13,588 bases of DNA from an uncultured Acidimicrobiaceae bacterium (GCA_913031515.1 CAJWET010000032.1:1-13588); one strand, 5' to 3'; counted from the first letter of the stretch, positions 1-6,461 are shown. Program-made: numbers and translations. Notes: generated by a model not told the origin, from the letters alone.

Positions 1-366
1 CAAATCACCGACCTTTTCGACAAAGTAGCTGTAGAAACAACAATGATCACTCAGGTTGGAATCGCAGTACATAGCGAAATAGAAACAGATGGAACGAAGG
101 ACTATCAATTCCAATCGTATCTGATAGCGACAGATCAGAGGCTCCTTGACGTCCGGCGGACTCTCACGGGGAAAATTAGTCGCATCGCTGGGGAAATAAA
201 ATACTTCAATATCACTTTGTGTGAATTTAAGACACGCCAATTGAAAATCAAGACGGAACACGGAGATACCTTTTTAGACACGCTGAAATACACAATCCCA
301 AAAATTCATTTGAAAGACGCTGAAATTTTTGCCAATGAAGTCTCCAAAAAGATACCAGGCAGATAG
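1..366 (+). CDS. PH-like domain protein, 5'-truncated by the window edge
   Basis: The reading frame is open from base 1, so the gene begins outside the window; the ATG at 43 is probably internal. About 121 residues are visible. The stretch SYLIATDQRLLDVRR followed by alternating hydrophobic strands (KYFNITLCEF, RQLKIKTEHGD) and a C-terminal helix (DAEIFANEVSKKI) resembles bacterial PH-like domains (YxxTdqRLl, then beta strands, then a closing helix). No membrane segment or catalytic motif is visible. The family call is by pattern only. Function is unknown; such domains usually serve as binding or scaffold modules. The next 3' feature is a copy of the dispersed repeat. Confidence 0.55.
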   Translation, partial: QITDLFDKVAVETTMITQVGIAVHSEIETDGTKDYQFQSYLIATDQRLLDVRRTLTGKISRIAGEIKYFNITLCEFKTRQLKIKTEHGDTFLDTLKYTIPKIHLKDAEIFANEVSKKIPGR

Positions 367-433
367 ACCGTTCTGGTGCGGATCAATTTGACCTTTAGTT
401 ACGCTTGTGCAAAAAGAACAAGCAGTAAACCCC

Positions 434-480
434 TTACATATCTGCGTGTGTTAGAGGCTATGTGTGTACAGGAGTTTAAT
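434..480 (+). repeat. Dispersed intergenic repeat, copy 1 (core only)
   Basis: This copy matches the core of the repeat family: TTACATA, then TTAGAGGCTATGTGTGTACA and GGAGTTTAAT. It carries several changes (TGTACA for TTTACA) and no -10 element at the expected distance. No good gene starts on either side of it, so it looks like an orphan or decayed copy. The surrounding stretch 367-635 holds no convincing gene; a 62-codon frame over the repeat has no family resemblance. Confidence 0.7.
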
Positions 481-597
481 TCTTGCAAACTGGTTCGCTG
501 GAGTAGAGAATACAACTCGCATTTAGTATGTTACGAAATCTGTGGCCTTGACCCTTCATGCTGACAGTGTTCGTAATGGCTTAAAACAAAAATTCTA

Positions 598-636
598 AAT
601 TCCGGAATTATGAGCTTCTAACATAATTCGAATTAT
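598..636. repeat. Pair of perfect palindromes downstream of the membrane gene
   Basis: AATTCCGGAATT (598-609) and ATAATTCGAATTAT (623-636) are both perfect inverted repeats sharing AATTC/GAATT ends. The second abuts the minus-strand stop codon at 636-638. They could end transcription of the minus-strand operon or bind a dimeric protein. No clear U-tract follows, so a terminator role is only a guess. Confidence 0.4.
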
Positions 637-1592
637 CAGGGTTTACCGGAGGAAGTATCGATGACAGAAGTGGCGACCTTCCCCTCTAAAGAATCTCGTT
701 CTTTTAGTTTTAAGATAAAAAAGACTATCGCGGAAAGAGTAGCCAATAGATATGGGTCAAAAATTTGCCACCATTCACCCGAACTCAAAGGGTTACTAAG
801 AAGAGAATTCCGCACTTTCGGTTGTGGGGGGGAAGGTTCACCTGTCAAATTAGCGAATAATAAAGGTACGCCCTCCAACGCAATAATACCAGCAACCATT
901 ATCCAGAGAAGCCCAAGGCGGCGACTTGCCACAGATGGCATTCTCTCTCGGGGTTTAATGGTCAGAACTCCAGCGGAATAAAGACGTTTAACCGCCAAAA
1001 GTCCAAGGACGGTGACTATCGCGTTGATTCCAAAGTGCCACCAGATCCGATAAGTTGATAATTCTGAACCTGAAAGCAAGCCAAAGAGGGTGGAAAATCC
1101 CCATGCTTTTCCATTGATGATTAAAGTGAGAGTAAGAGTGCAGTGTTCCGCAAAATGAAACCCTTGGAAGAAGACAGTCCCCTTGATAATCGGGTCATCA
1201 ATTTTTGACATTTTTGCAATCGTTGCCATTGCAAGTACACCACTTAAGAAAATACCATTTCCGACTAGATGAAGTAATTCCGCTCCGCATGAAGTCACTT
1301 GACTCGACTGGATTCCTAGATTGCAGAAGTATGCAAGGCCATTACGTCCTGTTTCTGCCCAAGGGGTTAGCCATGGTTTTGCATCCGAGTTAAAGACCCA
1401 ATATCCAAGTTGTAATCCATGTTCCAAGACGTGGAATAACTGAAAACCAATCGCGGCGAGGATAACTCCAGTAAGTATGACTGTCTTTTTTTGACGCTTT
1501 CTCGTGAAAGCTACTGCAAATGCAAGGAAGGAGAAGCCGAGCATGAGAATCAACATCGCCCCTACAATTTTACTCGGATTAATAAAACTCAT
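636..1592 (-). CDS. Polytopic membrane protein with duplicated HxxEH and HxxxN motifs
   Basis: About 318 residues with roughly seven hydrophobic segments (near residues 10-30, 38-55, 105-125, 137-160, 187-203, 227-247 and 280-296). I choose the ATG at 1592 because it overlaps the upstream stop as TAATG, a classical coupled start; a GTG six bases earlier is possible. Two halves appear to repeat a motif set: FHVLEH (53-58) then H108-x3-N112, and FHFAEH (145-150) then H186-x3-N190. Paired His/Glu residues inside hydrophobic segments suggest a metal or heme ligand set; this is inference. It is co-transcribed with the SHOCT gene just upstream. I do not recognise a named function. Confidence 0.8.
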   Translation of the reverse strand: MSFINPSKIVGAMLILMLGFSFLAFAVAFTRKRQKKTVILTGVILAAIGFQLFHVLEHGLQLGYWVFNSDAKPWLTPWAETGRNGLAYFCNLGIQSSQVTSCGAELLHLVGNGIFLSGVLAMATIAKMSKIDDPIIKGTVFFQGFHFAEHCTLTLTLIINGKAWGFSTLFGLLSGSELSTYRIWWHFGINAIVTVLGLLAVKRLYSAGVLTIKPRERMPSVASRRLGLLWIMVAGIIALEGVPLLFANLTGEPSPPQPKVRNSLLSNPLSSGEWWQIFDPYLLATLSAIVFFILKLKERDSLEGKVATSVIDTSSGKP

Positions 1593-1852
1593 TACCACCC
1601 CACAGTAGCTGAAGCAAGAAAAGCGCCACCAACAACCAACAAGACTAGATTTGATATTCTTTTGGTAAGTGATTGATTCGAAGTTTGGATCTTAACCTGT
1701 TTGAGAGGCGCTGGTGGTTTCTCAGATGGAAAGGAATCATTACTAGAGGGAACAACTATTTCTTGACATTTAACCTCAAACTCTTCATCGGTTATTAGAC
1801 CATCGTTACGTAATGCTTCAAGCTCACGTAGTTTCTTCATCCAATCTGACAT
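1592..1852 (-). CDS. SHOCT-domain protein with C-terminal membrane anchor
   Basis: 86 residues. Residues 5-33 (KKLRELEALRNDGLITDEEF) match the SHOCT domain, a short C-terminal-type module common in actinobacteria and often involved in oligomerisation. A polar linker follows, then one hydrophobic segment (about 68-84). The start ATG is preceded by TAAACT with six bases between, a -10-like element that implies a leaderless mRNA. The same arrangement precedes two other minus-strand genes next to repeat copies. Its stop overlaps the start of the membrane gene, so the two probably form one operon and may form one complex. Confidence 0.8.
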   Translation of the reverse strand: MSDWMKKLRELEALRNDGLITDEEFEVKCQEIVVPSSNDSFPSEKPPAPLKQVKIQTSNQSLTKRISNLVLLVVGGAFLASATVGW

Positions 1853-1858
1853 GTTTCT

Positions 1859-1952
1859 AGTTTAGGGGATGACTGTGTTTGTTATATGTGTGTGTGGGTG
1901 CTGGAGGCTATGTGTTTACAGGGGTTTGTGAATGGCGTGTTAGATTAATTTT
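1859..1952. repeat. Dispersed repeat copy 2, divergent promoters in both arms
   Basis: This is the most complete copy. The left arm drives the SHOCT gene on the minus strand (TAAACT at 1864-1859, six bases before its ATG). The core contains GGAGGCTATGTGTTTACA. The right arm has -35 TTTACA (1915-1920), a 17-base spacer and TGTTAG (1938-1943), then nine bases to an ATG at 1953. The same 17 and 9 spacings recur at copies 3 and 6. Confidence 0.75.
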
Positions 1953-2000
1953 ATGAGATTTTCACTAATAGTTTCATTTACGATGGTTATTGCCGAGTAG
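1953..2000 (+). CDS. Possible leaderless 15-residue ORF, leader peptide or gene remnant
   Basis: The ATG sits exactly nine bases after the -10-like TGTTAG of repeat copy 2, the position where copies 3 and 6 start real lipoprotein genes. The frame encodes MRFSLIVSFTMVIAE and then TAG. Its hydrophobic start recalls a signal peptide cut short. It ends 11 bases before the GTG of the SnoaL-like gene, so it may be a leader peptide, or the stub of a lost lipoprotein gene. Translation is unproven. Confidence 0.3.
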   Translation: MRFSLIVSFTMVIAE

Positions 2001-2011
2001 TAAAGGACAAC

Positions 2012-2458
2012 GTGAAAGTAATGCAAAGTGACCAACTCGTAGATAAGCAGAAAATCATAGATCTCACCATTGCATACACGTGGATTATTGATCGTGGCCC
2101 TCGGGAAAAACTCCGAGAGATATTTACTGATAATGCAGTGTTCATCATTGACGTCAAAAACTACAGTGGTGTTGACGCAATAATCAACAAAATTGAGAGG
2201 ACCCTTGGTGGCTTATCTGCGTCTCAACACCTTATTTCGAATCATCAGGTGTTGATTGATGGAGATAACGCTACATGTAGTTGTTATATTCATGCACAAC
2301 ATACCCTTCGCGGAATCGAAGATGGTGATAACTACATTATGGCTGGACGTTATATAGATAAGTTAATTCGGGTTGATACCAACTGGCGTATCACTGAGAG
2401 GAAATTAATTCTTGATTGGGCTGAGGGAAACCCTAAAGTGCTTGCGCGTAGAAAATAG
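2012..2458 (+). CDS. SnoaL-like (NTF2-fold) protein
   Basis: 148 residues, the usual size of a single-domain SnoaL-like protein. The N-terminal helix (QKIIDLTIAYTWIIDRG), the strand pair around FTDNAVFIIDVKNYSGVDAI and the later segment ASQHLISNHQVLIDGDNAT followed by RYIDKLIRVDTNWRITERKL fit the cone-shaped NTF2 fold. Members range from isomerases and dehydratases to non-enzymatic ligand binders, so no reaction is assigned. The start GTG at 2012 has AAAGGA four bases upstream; ATG at 2021 is an alternative. Transcription probably begins in repeat copy 2 upstream. The stop codon directly abuts repeat copy 3. Confidence 0.8.
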   Translation: MKVMQSDQLVDKQKIIDLTIAYTWIIDRGPREKLREIFTDNAVFIIDVKNYSGVDAIINKIERTLGGLSASQHLISNHQVLIDGDNATCSCYIHAQHTLRGIEDGDNYIMAGRYIDKLIRVDTNWRITERKLILDWAEGNPKVLARRK

Positions 2459-2512
2459 TGCTAGAGACTATGTGTTTGCAAGGGTTTAAGAACTTCGTGT
2501 TATGTTATTTCA
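2459..2512 (+). repeat. Dispersed repeat copy 3, plus-strand promoter arm
   Basis: The copy starts immediately after the SnoaL-like stop with TGCTAGAGACTATGTG. It then has TTTGCA (2475-2480), a 17-base spacer and TGTTAT (2498-2503), and nine bases later the lipoprotein ATG at 2513. The distance from -10 to ATG leaves almost no leader, so the mRNA should be leaderless. Confidence 0.75.
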
Positions 2513-3115
2513 ATGAAGAAGTCTGGAATTGTTCTTGTTGCTTTGGGTTTACTAGCTGGCCTTGTTGGCTGTGGGGATGGCTCTACAGTGAGTTCTGACC
2601 CTGCTCCGACACCAACGAAAACACGAACAGCACCTTCACAACCATCCGTATCACCACAACCAACACCTACATCTGGACCTACCGATGTCAATGAGGGTAT
2701 TGACCCCGATGAAAGCGCTGCACATTTTACTCCAAGCAATTTTTGCGAAGAATGGGCTGACAAATGGATCGAAGTCATTTTAGCTACGCCGGATATTTCC
2801 GGCGGATATGAGAGCCTTGCTGCTCTTCCGGAACTTCTCCAACCTCAATATCAAGCTATGGCTGATACTTGGACATGGGTTGCTGAGGCGTTACCTTCGG
2901 ATCAGGAGGAACTAATAGAAAACAGTCGTATGTTGGCGGAAGGCATTGCAGCTATTGTTCCTCTCCTGACCATAGAAACAGTCGACCAAATCGATTTCTC
3001 AGAGCATGATGAACTAGCAGGGCCGGTCTCTGCATATATTTTAGCAGAATGCACTGGGCACTTGAATGGTTTTGACCCCAGCGCAATGTTCGCCGGATTG
3101 GAAGAAATCTCGTAG
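2513..3115 (+). CDS. Small lipoprotein (signal peptide shared with the gene at 6057)
   Basis: 200 residues. A type II signal peptide ends in the lipobox GLVGC with Cys20 as the lipidation site. A Pro/Thr/Ser-rich linker (about 25-60) follows, then a helical acidic domain (about 68-195) with cysteines in NFCEEW and AECTGH that might pair. I see no enzyme motif; it is probably a surface-anchored actinobacterial-type lipoprotein of unknown role. The first 21 codons closely resemble those of the lipoprotein at 6057, including the promoter, while the mature parts do not resemble each other. The ATG is fixed by the conserved promoter-to-start distance. Confidence 0.8.
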   Translation: MKKSGIVLVALGLLAGLVGCGDGSTVSSDPAPTPTKTRTAPSQPSVSPQPTPTSGPTDVNEGIDPDESAAHFTPSNFCEEWADKWIEVILATPDISGGYESLAALPELLQPQYQAMADTWTWVAEALPSDQEELIENSRMLAEGIAAIVPLLTIETVDQIDFSEHDELAGPVSAYILAECTGHLNGFDPSAMFAGLEEIS

Positions 3116-3138
3116 ACACGCATAACTTTAGATTGACA

Positions 3139-3189
3139 AGAGATAAGTAAAGGTTCTGACCTTACCTTCTAAGACCCCCAGTTATCTCT
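3139..3189. terminator. Nested inverted repeats between convergent genes
   Basis: AGAGATAA (3139-3146) is the exact complement of TTATCTCT (3182-3189). Inside lies a hairpin AAGGT-TCTG-ACCTT (3150-3163). The structure spans the gap between the convergent lipoprotein and EamA genes and overlaps the EamA stop. A bidirectional terminator is likely from position, though no long U-tract is present. Confidence 0.35.
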
Positions 3190-4063
3190 GATAGCGGAGA
3201 ATAGAACCTAGAGCGAGAATCACTACCACAGTCGAAAGAACCTGAAGAGCATTTAGCGATTCTCCTAAAAAAATCCACGCTAATGCAGCTGCTGCTACAG
3301 GTACGAACAAAGTAAAGATAGAGCCAACCCAAAGAGGAATACGCACAAGCGACCAATTCATTAGGGAATGTCCGATAACTCCTGCGATAGCAGCGAGAAG
3401 CAGAAGCCAGAGAATATTTTCTCTAGAAGGAACTGTAAATGATATCCCTAGGACTAAAGCAATAATGAAGCTCATGATGGCAGTTATTGCCCCTGTGGAT
3501 GCTGTGTATTCCATCGGAGTGATTCTGTCTTGTGTTTTTTTCGAGAGGATAAAGTATGCAGACCATGCAAAAAGTGCTCCTACGGAAAACAAGTCCCCTG
3601 TCAAATTCCATTCAGCTGAACCTGTTGATCCGACTAGAACTCCGACCGTACCGAGTAGGGCTACGAGTCCGATTCCTAGCTCTCGCTTTCGGAGTTTCTC
3701 TCCTAATACCTTATATCCATAGATAGATACGATGATCGGTTGCAATGAGCCGATGGTCATAGCATTCACAATCGTGGTACGTTTCAAAGCCTCATAGAAA
3801 AATGCGACGTCAAGGCCCAAGGCCAATCCCCCCCAAATTGATACACGTAACGCACGGATAGTGAGAGGAGTTCCTTTTGCCATCATGAAGATCGCCAACA
3901 AAGAGGAATAGAAGGTGAATCGGTACACAGCTATTTCACTAGAACTCAGAGAGATATGCTTAATGATGACTCCAGATGCCCCCCAAGCGGTTACAGCGAC
4001 AGCGGCACCGATCAAGGCAACCGTTGCTTCTTGGTTAGATTTTTGCAAAGGGGTCGAGGGCAT
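3182..4063 (-). CDS. EamA-family drug/metabolite transporter-like permease
   Basis: About 293 residues from the chosen ATG, with some ten hydrophobic helices arranged as two EamA repeats. Typical phrases are TAWGASGVIIKHISLS at the start, IGSLQPIIVSIYGYKVLGEKL closing the first half and VPVAAAALAWIFLGESL closing the second. The frame extends upstream to a TTG at 4168, but those extra 35 residues are polar and atypical, so I place the start at 4063, where GGTGGA lies about eight bases upstream. It acts in the cytoplasmic membrane; the substrate (a small metabolite, amino acid or drug) cannot be told from sequence. About 130 bases separate it from the lipoprotein gene upstream on the same strand. 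Confidence 0.85.
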   Translation of the reverse strand: MPSTPLQKSNQEATVALIGAAVAVTAWGASGVIIKHISLSSSEIAVYRFTFYSSLLAIFMMAKGTPLTIRALRVSIWGGLALGLDVAFFYEALKRTTIVNAMTIGSLQPIIVSIYGYKVLGEKLRKRELGIGLVALLGTVGVLVGSTGSAEWNLTGDLFSVGALFAWSAYFILSKKTQDRITPMEYTASTGAITAIMSFIIALVLGISFTVPSRENILWLLLLAAIAGVIGHSLMNWSLVRIPLWVGSIFTLFVPVAAAALAWIFLGESLNALQVLSTVVVILALGSILRYQR

Positions 4064-4193
4064 TAATACATTCCACCATAGTCTGCTAAGAGGTTCCTTA
4101 TCGTGGGTGTGTAAGCGTGAATATAGTTGCAGGACAGTTCTAAGGCTATGAGGGGGAGACTGAACCAAGATTTTGTGGGAAAGAGTTAGGTGT

Positions 4194-4841
4194 TTAGGAA
4201 GCCCATCGTTCCATCTCCTGCGGTGTCAGGAGTTCCGCTGAACACGCATGAAGCCAGGTATCACCATACTCACCAGTCCCCTCCAGCAGCCGAGTCGCAA
4301 CGAAGGAAATGTCTGTCGCTTCTTGCATAGTTTGTTTCCACCGTTGGAAAAAGTCAGCTTCTCCCCAGTCAAGGCTTCTTTCTGCTGCGTGTAGATAACA
4401 CGTTTCTACCCATTCTTCAGCAGAGATACTCTGAATGTCGGAAAGTAGCCATTCGATAGAGAAGGCGGCTGCCATTGCCTCTATGACCCATTCTCGTGCT
4501 GCAGCTTCAGCTTCGGGATCAACGTCAGTGCCGCAGTATTCAGCAGGGTCTCCGCCTCCCTCAACTACAGCGGCCCAGCACGGAACTTCACATTCCCCAG
4601 TCCAGTTTCCGTCCTCATCCAAGACCGGATCTTTTGTTACCTCACCGCCGGACTGCTCGATACATGCGGCTACCGCTTGTGTCATTTCTTCCTGGTAAGC
4701 AGGAGTACTAGATTCTTTGGATTCTTCCTGTTGAGCAGTAGTACCAAGAGGTTCTTTGGAGCTTTCTGATCCGCCGCAGGCGACGACACTGCCCATCAAA
4801 ACAGCGACGCTGATGATGCTTGTTGCGATCCCTTTAACCAT
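4194..4841 (-). CDS. Lipoprotein of unknown function
   Basis: 215 residues. The signal peptide ends in SVVAC with Cys22 as the probable lipidated residue. A Ser/Glu/Thr linker (about 23-48) follows, then an acidic domain with several cysteines (ACIEQSG, GECEVPCW, EYCGTD, ETCYLH, HACSAE), which could form disulfides outside the membrane. No family is recognised. The start is supported by TAAGCT seven bases before the ATG in the left arm of repeat copy 4, implying a leaderless mRNA. It differs from the other two lipoproteins here in both signal peptide and promoter arm. Confidence 0.8.
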   Translation of the reverse strand: MVKGIATSIISVAVLMGSVVACGGSESSKEPLGTTAQQEESKESSTPAYQEEMTQAVAACIEQSGGEVTKDPVLDEDGNWTGECEVPCWAAVVEGGGDPAEYCGTDVDPEAEAAAREWVIEAMAAAFSIEWLLSDIQSISAEEWVETCYLHAAERSLDWGEADFFQRWKQTMQEATDISFVATRLLEGTGEYGDTWLHACSAELLTPQEMERWAS

Positions 4842-4848
4842 GCGTTCT

Positions 4849-4916
4849 AGCTTAGGGCAGAACTGAATTGTTACATATATAGGGGTGCTAGAGGCTATGT
4901 GTTTACTGGGGTTTAA
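4849..4916. repeat. Dispersed repeat copy 4, minus-strand promoter arm
   Basis: The left arm reads, on the minus strand, TAAGCT then seven bases then the lipoprotein ATG (4841). The core TTACATATATAGGGG, TGCTAGAGGCTATGTG and TTTACT is well kept. The right arm has lost its -10 (TACGTA at the expected place) and has no plus-strand gene downstream; it runs into the 3' end of the kinase gene. Confidence 0.75.
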
Positions 4917-4920
4917 TAGT

Positions 4921-4934
4921 CAGATACGTATCTG
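4921..4934. repeat. Perfect 14-bp palindrome
   Basis: CAGATACGTATCTG reads the same on both strands. It lies just past repeat copy 4 and 19 bases beyond the 3' end of the kinase gene. It may be a protein-binding site or the stem of a 3' hairpin; there is no U-tract. Confidence 0.35.
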
Positions 4935-4952
4935 CCATCGCCATCTCGGCAC

Positions 4953-5495
4953 CTATCGAATCTGCAGTTCGCCCTTGTCCATGCTCTTGCAGACGGTCAA
5001 AGCGGTCTGAGGCGCATCCAGTTGGGTGGAATCCACCACATGCTTCTCATACCCATCAAGGTGGGAGGTAAACTCGCCATACATCTTGTCAAGAGCTTCC
5101 TGTGTGATCGTCTTCGAACGCGAGTGGCTCCGTTCCAGAGTCACGTCACTGGTTGGAAGGAGGATAGCGTAGTGCCAGACAACTCCGTGGCTGGCGAACG
5201 TTTCTGTTAGAAGTTTCACGAACCAGGGTCCGACGATCCCATCCACCACAACTGAATAACCGCCATTTGCGTATTCAACAGCAGCAGCTGTGATTGCTCT
5301 TATTACGGTGGTGTTCTGTTCGTGTGATTCGGGCGTCCATGGTCTCAGGAAGCCGTTCCGTATGAATTCATCCCAAAAGTAGTCCGCCCGCAGGTGGATG
5401 CTAAGATCCCACCCGTCGGTGATGAGCGTCGCAACTGTGCTCTTACCGGCCGCCGGAGGGCCGCTCAGCACCAGAACCTCGCCGTGGTTCAACAT
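4953..5495 (-). CDS. P-loop small-molecule or nucleoside kinase-like ATPase (AAA_33 type)
   Basis: 180 residues, a usual length for this group. Walker A is GPPAAGKST (12-20) after a first beta strand EVLVLS. The motif LRADYFWDEF (35-44) supplies a substrate-site acid, SVVVDGIVGP (81-90) is the second strand, and the Arg-rich ERSHSRSK (121-128) fits the lid region of kinases. Chloramphenicol phosphotransferase-like and gluconate-kinase-like proteins share this layout, so ATP-dependent phosphorylation is likely but the substrate is unknown. The start is preceded by TAAAGT at seven bases in repeat copy 5, implying leaderless expression. Confidence 0.75.
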   Translation of the reverse strand: MLNHGEVLVLSGPPAAGKSTVATLITDGWDLSIHLRADYFWDEFIRNGFLRPWTPESHEQNTTVIRAITAAAVEYANGGYSVVVDGIVGPWFVKLLTETFASHGVVWHYAILLPTSDVTLERSHSRSKTITQEALDKMYGEFTSHLDGYEKHVVDSTQLDAPQTALTVCKSMDKGELQIR

Positions 5496-5502
5496 GCTTT
5501 CT

Positions 5503-5560
5503 ACTTTAGGGCAGAACTGATTTTGTTACATGTGTAGGGGTGCTAGAGGCTATGTGTTTA
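5503..5560. repeat. Dispersed repeat copy 5, minus-strand promoter arm
   Basis: The left arm (TAAAGT, seven bases, ATG of the kinase gene) is close to that of copy 4. The core runs through TTACATGTGTAGGGG and TGCTAGAGGCTATGTG to TTTA, where similarity stops. The coding end of the thioesterase gene begins inside it, so its last codons ATA AAC ACA and stop TAG are repeat sequence. Confidence 0.75.
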
Positions 5561-5948
5561 TGACAGCGAAAGATCCATGGACGATCGCCACTAGCCGTTG
5601 ATTTCCCTCCACGGCTATCTGGCTTTCAAGATGTACGACACTTTTACCCGCTTTAATCACCGAAGCAGTTGCCACTAATTCTCCTTCCGTCACCGCCCGC
5701 AAATAGCGGATCGACACTTCAATGGAGGCGCAAATCTGTCCTTCTTGAAGTATGGACATCGTAGCTTTCCCCATGGCTGTATCCGCCAAGGTGAAGATTA
5801 CACCACCATGCATAACTCCATTGGGATTTAGGTGGCGTTCATCTATGTTTAGAACCGCCGAAGCGACACCTGCGGATTCCTCTTTGATTGTGAAATCAAG
5901 AAAAGATCGGAGAGGGAAAACTCCATATTCTTCATCATTTTGTGTCAC
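5550..5948 (-). CDS. PaaI-type hotdog-fold thioesterase
   Basis: 132 residues, the normal size of a single hotdog domain. The signature HLNPNGVMHGGVIFTLADTA (39-58) contains the HGG motif and D56, the usual catalytic acid position of the PaaI subgroup. The strand SIEVSIRYLRAVTEGELVATASVIKAGKSVVHLESQI matches the central sheet. It should hydrolyse acyl- or aryl-CoA thioesters as a tetramer in the cytoplasm. The start is GTG at 5948, supported by TTGCCA-N17-TACCCT and seven bases to the GTG. The C-terminus (INT) is encoded by repeat copy 5. Confidence 0.85.
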   Translation of the reverse strand: MTQNDEEYGVFPLRSFLDFTIKEESAGVASAVLNIDERHLNPNGVMHGGVIFTLADTAMGKATMSILQEGQICASIEVSIRYLRAVTEGELVATASVIKAGKSVVHLESQIAVEGNQRLVAIVHGSFAVINT

Positions 5949-5955
5949 ACTTCAA

Positions 5956-6056
5956 AGGGTAGAGGCAGCCTATTCCGTTGGCAATTGTTACATGTGTAGG
6001 GGTGCTAGAGGGCATGTGTTTACAGGGGTTTTAGACTTTCGTGTTATGGTTTTTCT
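5956..6056. repeat. Dispersed repeat copy 6, divergent promoters
   Basis: The core is TTACATGTGTAGGGG, TGCTAGAGGGCATGTG. The right arm is TTTACA (6019-6024), 17 bases, TGTTAT (6042-6047), nine bases, then the lipoprotein ATG at 6057. The left arm is different from copies 2, 4 and 5: it has TTGCCA (5984-5979), 17 bases and TACCCT (5961-5956), seven bases before the thioesterase GTG. Both divergent genes appear leaderless. Confidence 0.75.
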
Positions 6057-6401
6057 ATGAAGAGGTCAATGGTTGTTTTTGTTGCGTTGGGTTTGCTGGC
6101 TGGTCTTGTCGGCTGTGGGGGAAGCGGAATCAACGCCGAAGGGAATCAAGACAAGGCATTTGTCGTCACCGAATTCATCGCCGGGACGGAATTCGACGGA
6201 ACCAGAGCAGAGGCTGAATGCGTTGTTGATGAATTGATTGATTTTTTAGATATTACCTTCGCAGAGTTTCGAGCCGCTTTAGAAAGTGGTCCGGACTGGT
6301 TAACGTTTCTTGGCGGTGAGGTCCAAGAGCTTACAGAGGATGATTTCATATCATTTTTCATTCCAGTTGCCATTGACTGCGGTGTGAACCCCTACGAATA
6401 A
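6057..6401 (+). CDS. Small lipoprotein (signal peptide shared with the gene at 2513)
   Basis: 114 residues. The signal peptide with lipobox GLVGC (Cys20) is nearly the same as in the lipoprotein at 2513: about 52 of the first 63 bases match and most differences are in third codon positions. The mature part (25-114) is short, acidic and unrelated by eye, with two cysteines (AECVVDEL and AIDCGV) that may pair. The phrase ECVVDELIDFLDITFAEFRAAL resembles small actinobacterial lipoprotein domains of unknown role. The start is set by the promoter arm of repeat copy 6. Confidence 0.8.
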   Translation: MKRSMVVFVALGLLAGLVGCGGSGINAEGNQDKAFVVTEFIAGTEFDGTRAEAECVVDELIDFLDITFAEFRAALESGPDWLTFLGGEVQELTEDDFISFFIPVAIDCGVNPYE

Positions 6402-6415
6402 AGAATGACCCCCAC

Positions 6416-6430
6416 TCTAAGAGTCTTAGA
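6416..6430. terminator. Short hairpin between lipoprotein and tRNA genes
   Basis: TCTAAG-AGT-CTTAGA is a perfect 6-bp stem. It lies downstream of both the plus-strand lipoprotein and the minus-strand tRNA gene, a position that suits a terminator, but it is AT-rich and lacks a U-tract. Confidence 0.3.
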
Positions 6431-6461
6431 AGAATAACTCTCTGAGCAGGGACTTTAGGTG

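Noticed and set aside
376..564. 62-codon plus-strand ORF
   Set aside because: It runs across repeat copy 1, has no family resemblance or ribosome site, and has an unusual composition.
661..981. 106-codon plus-strand ORF opposite the membrane gene
   Set aside because: It is the shadow of a well-supported minus-strand membrane protein and shows no family features.
4435..4711. Two plus-strand ORFs inside the lipoprotein gene
   Set aside because: They are antisense shadows rich in Ser, Arg and Gln; the minus-strand frame has a clear lipobox and promoter.
434..6056. Integron cassette array with attC sites
   Set aside because: One copy contains GTTAGAT, which fits the attC core, but the others have GTTATGT or GTTATGG. 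There is no matching inverse core, no attC-like folded palindrome and no integrase in the window.
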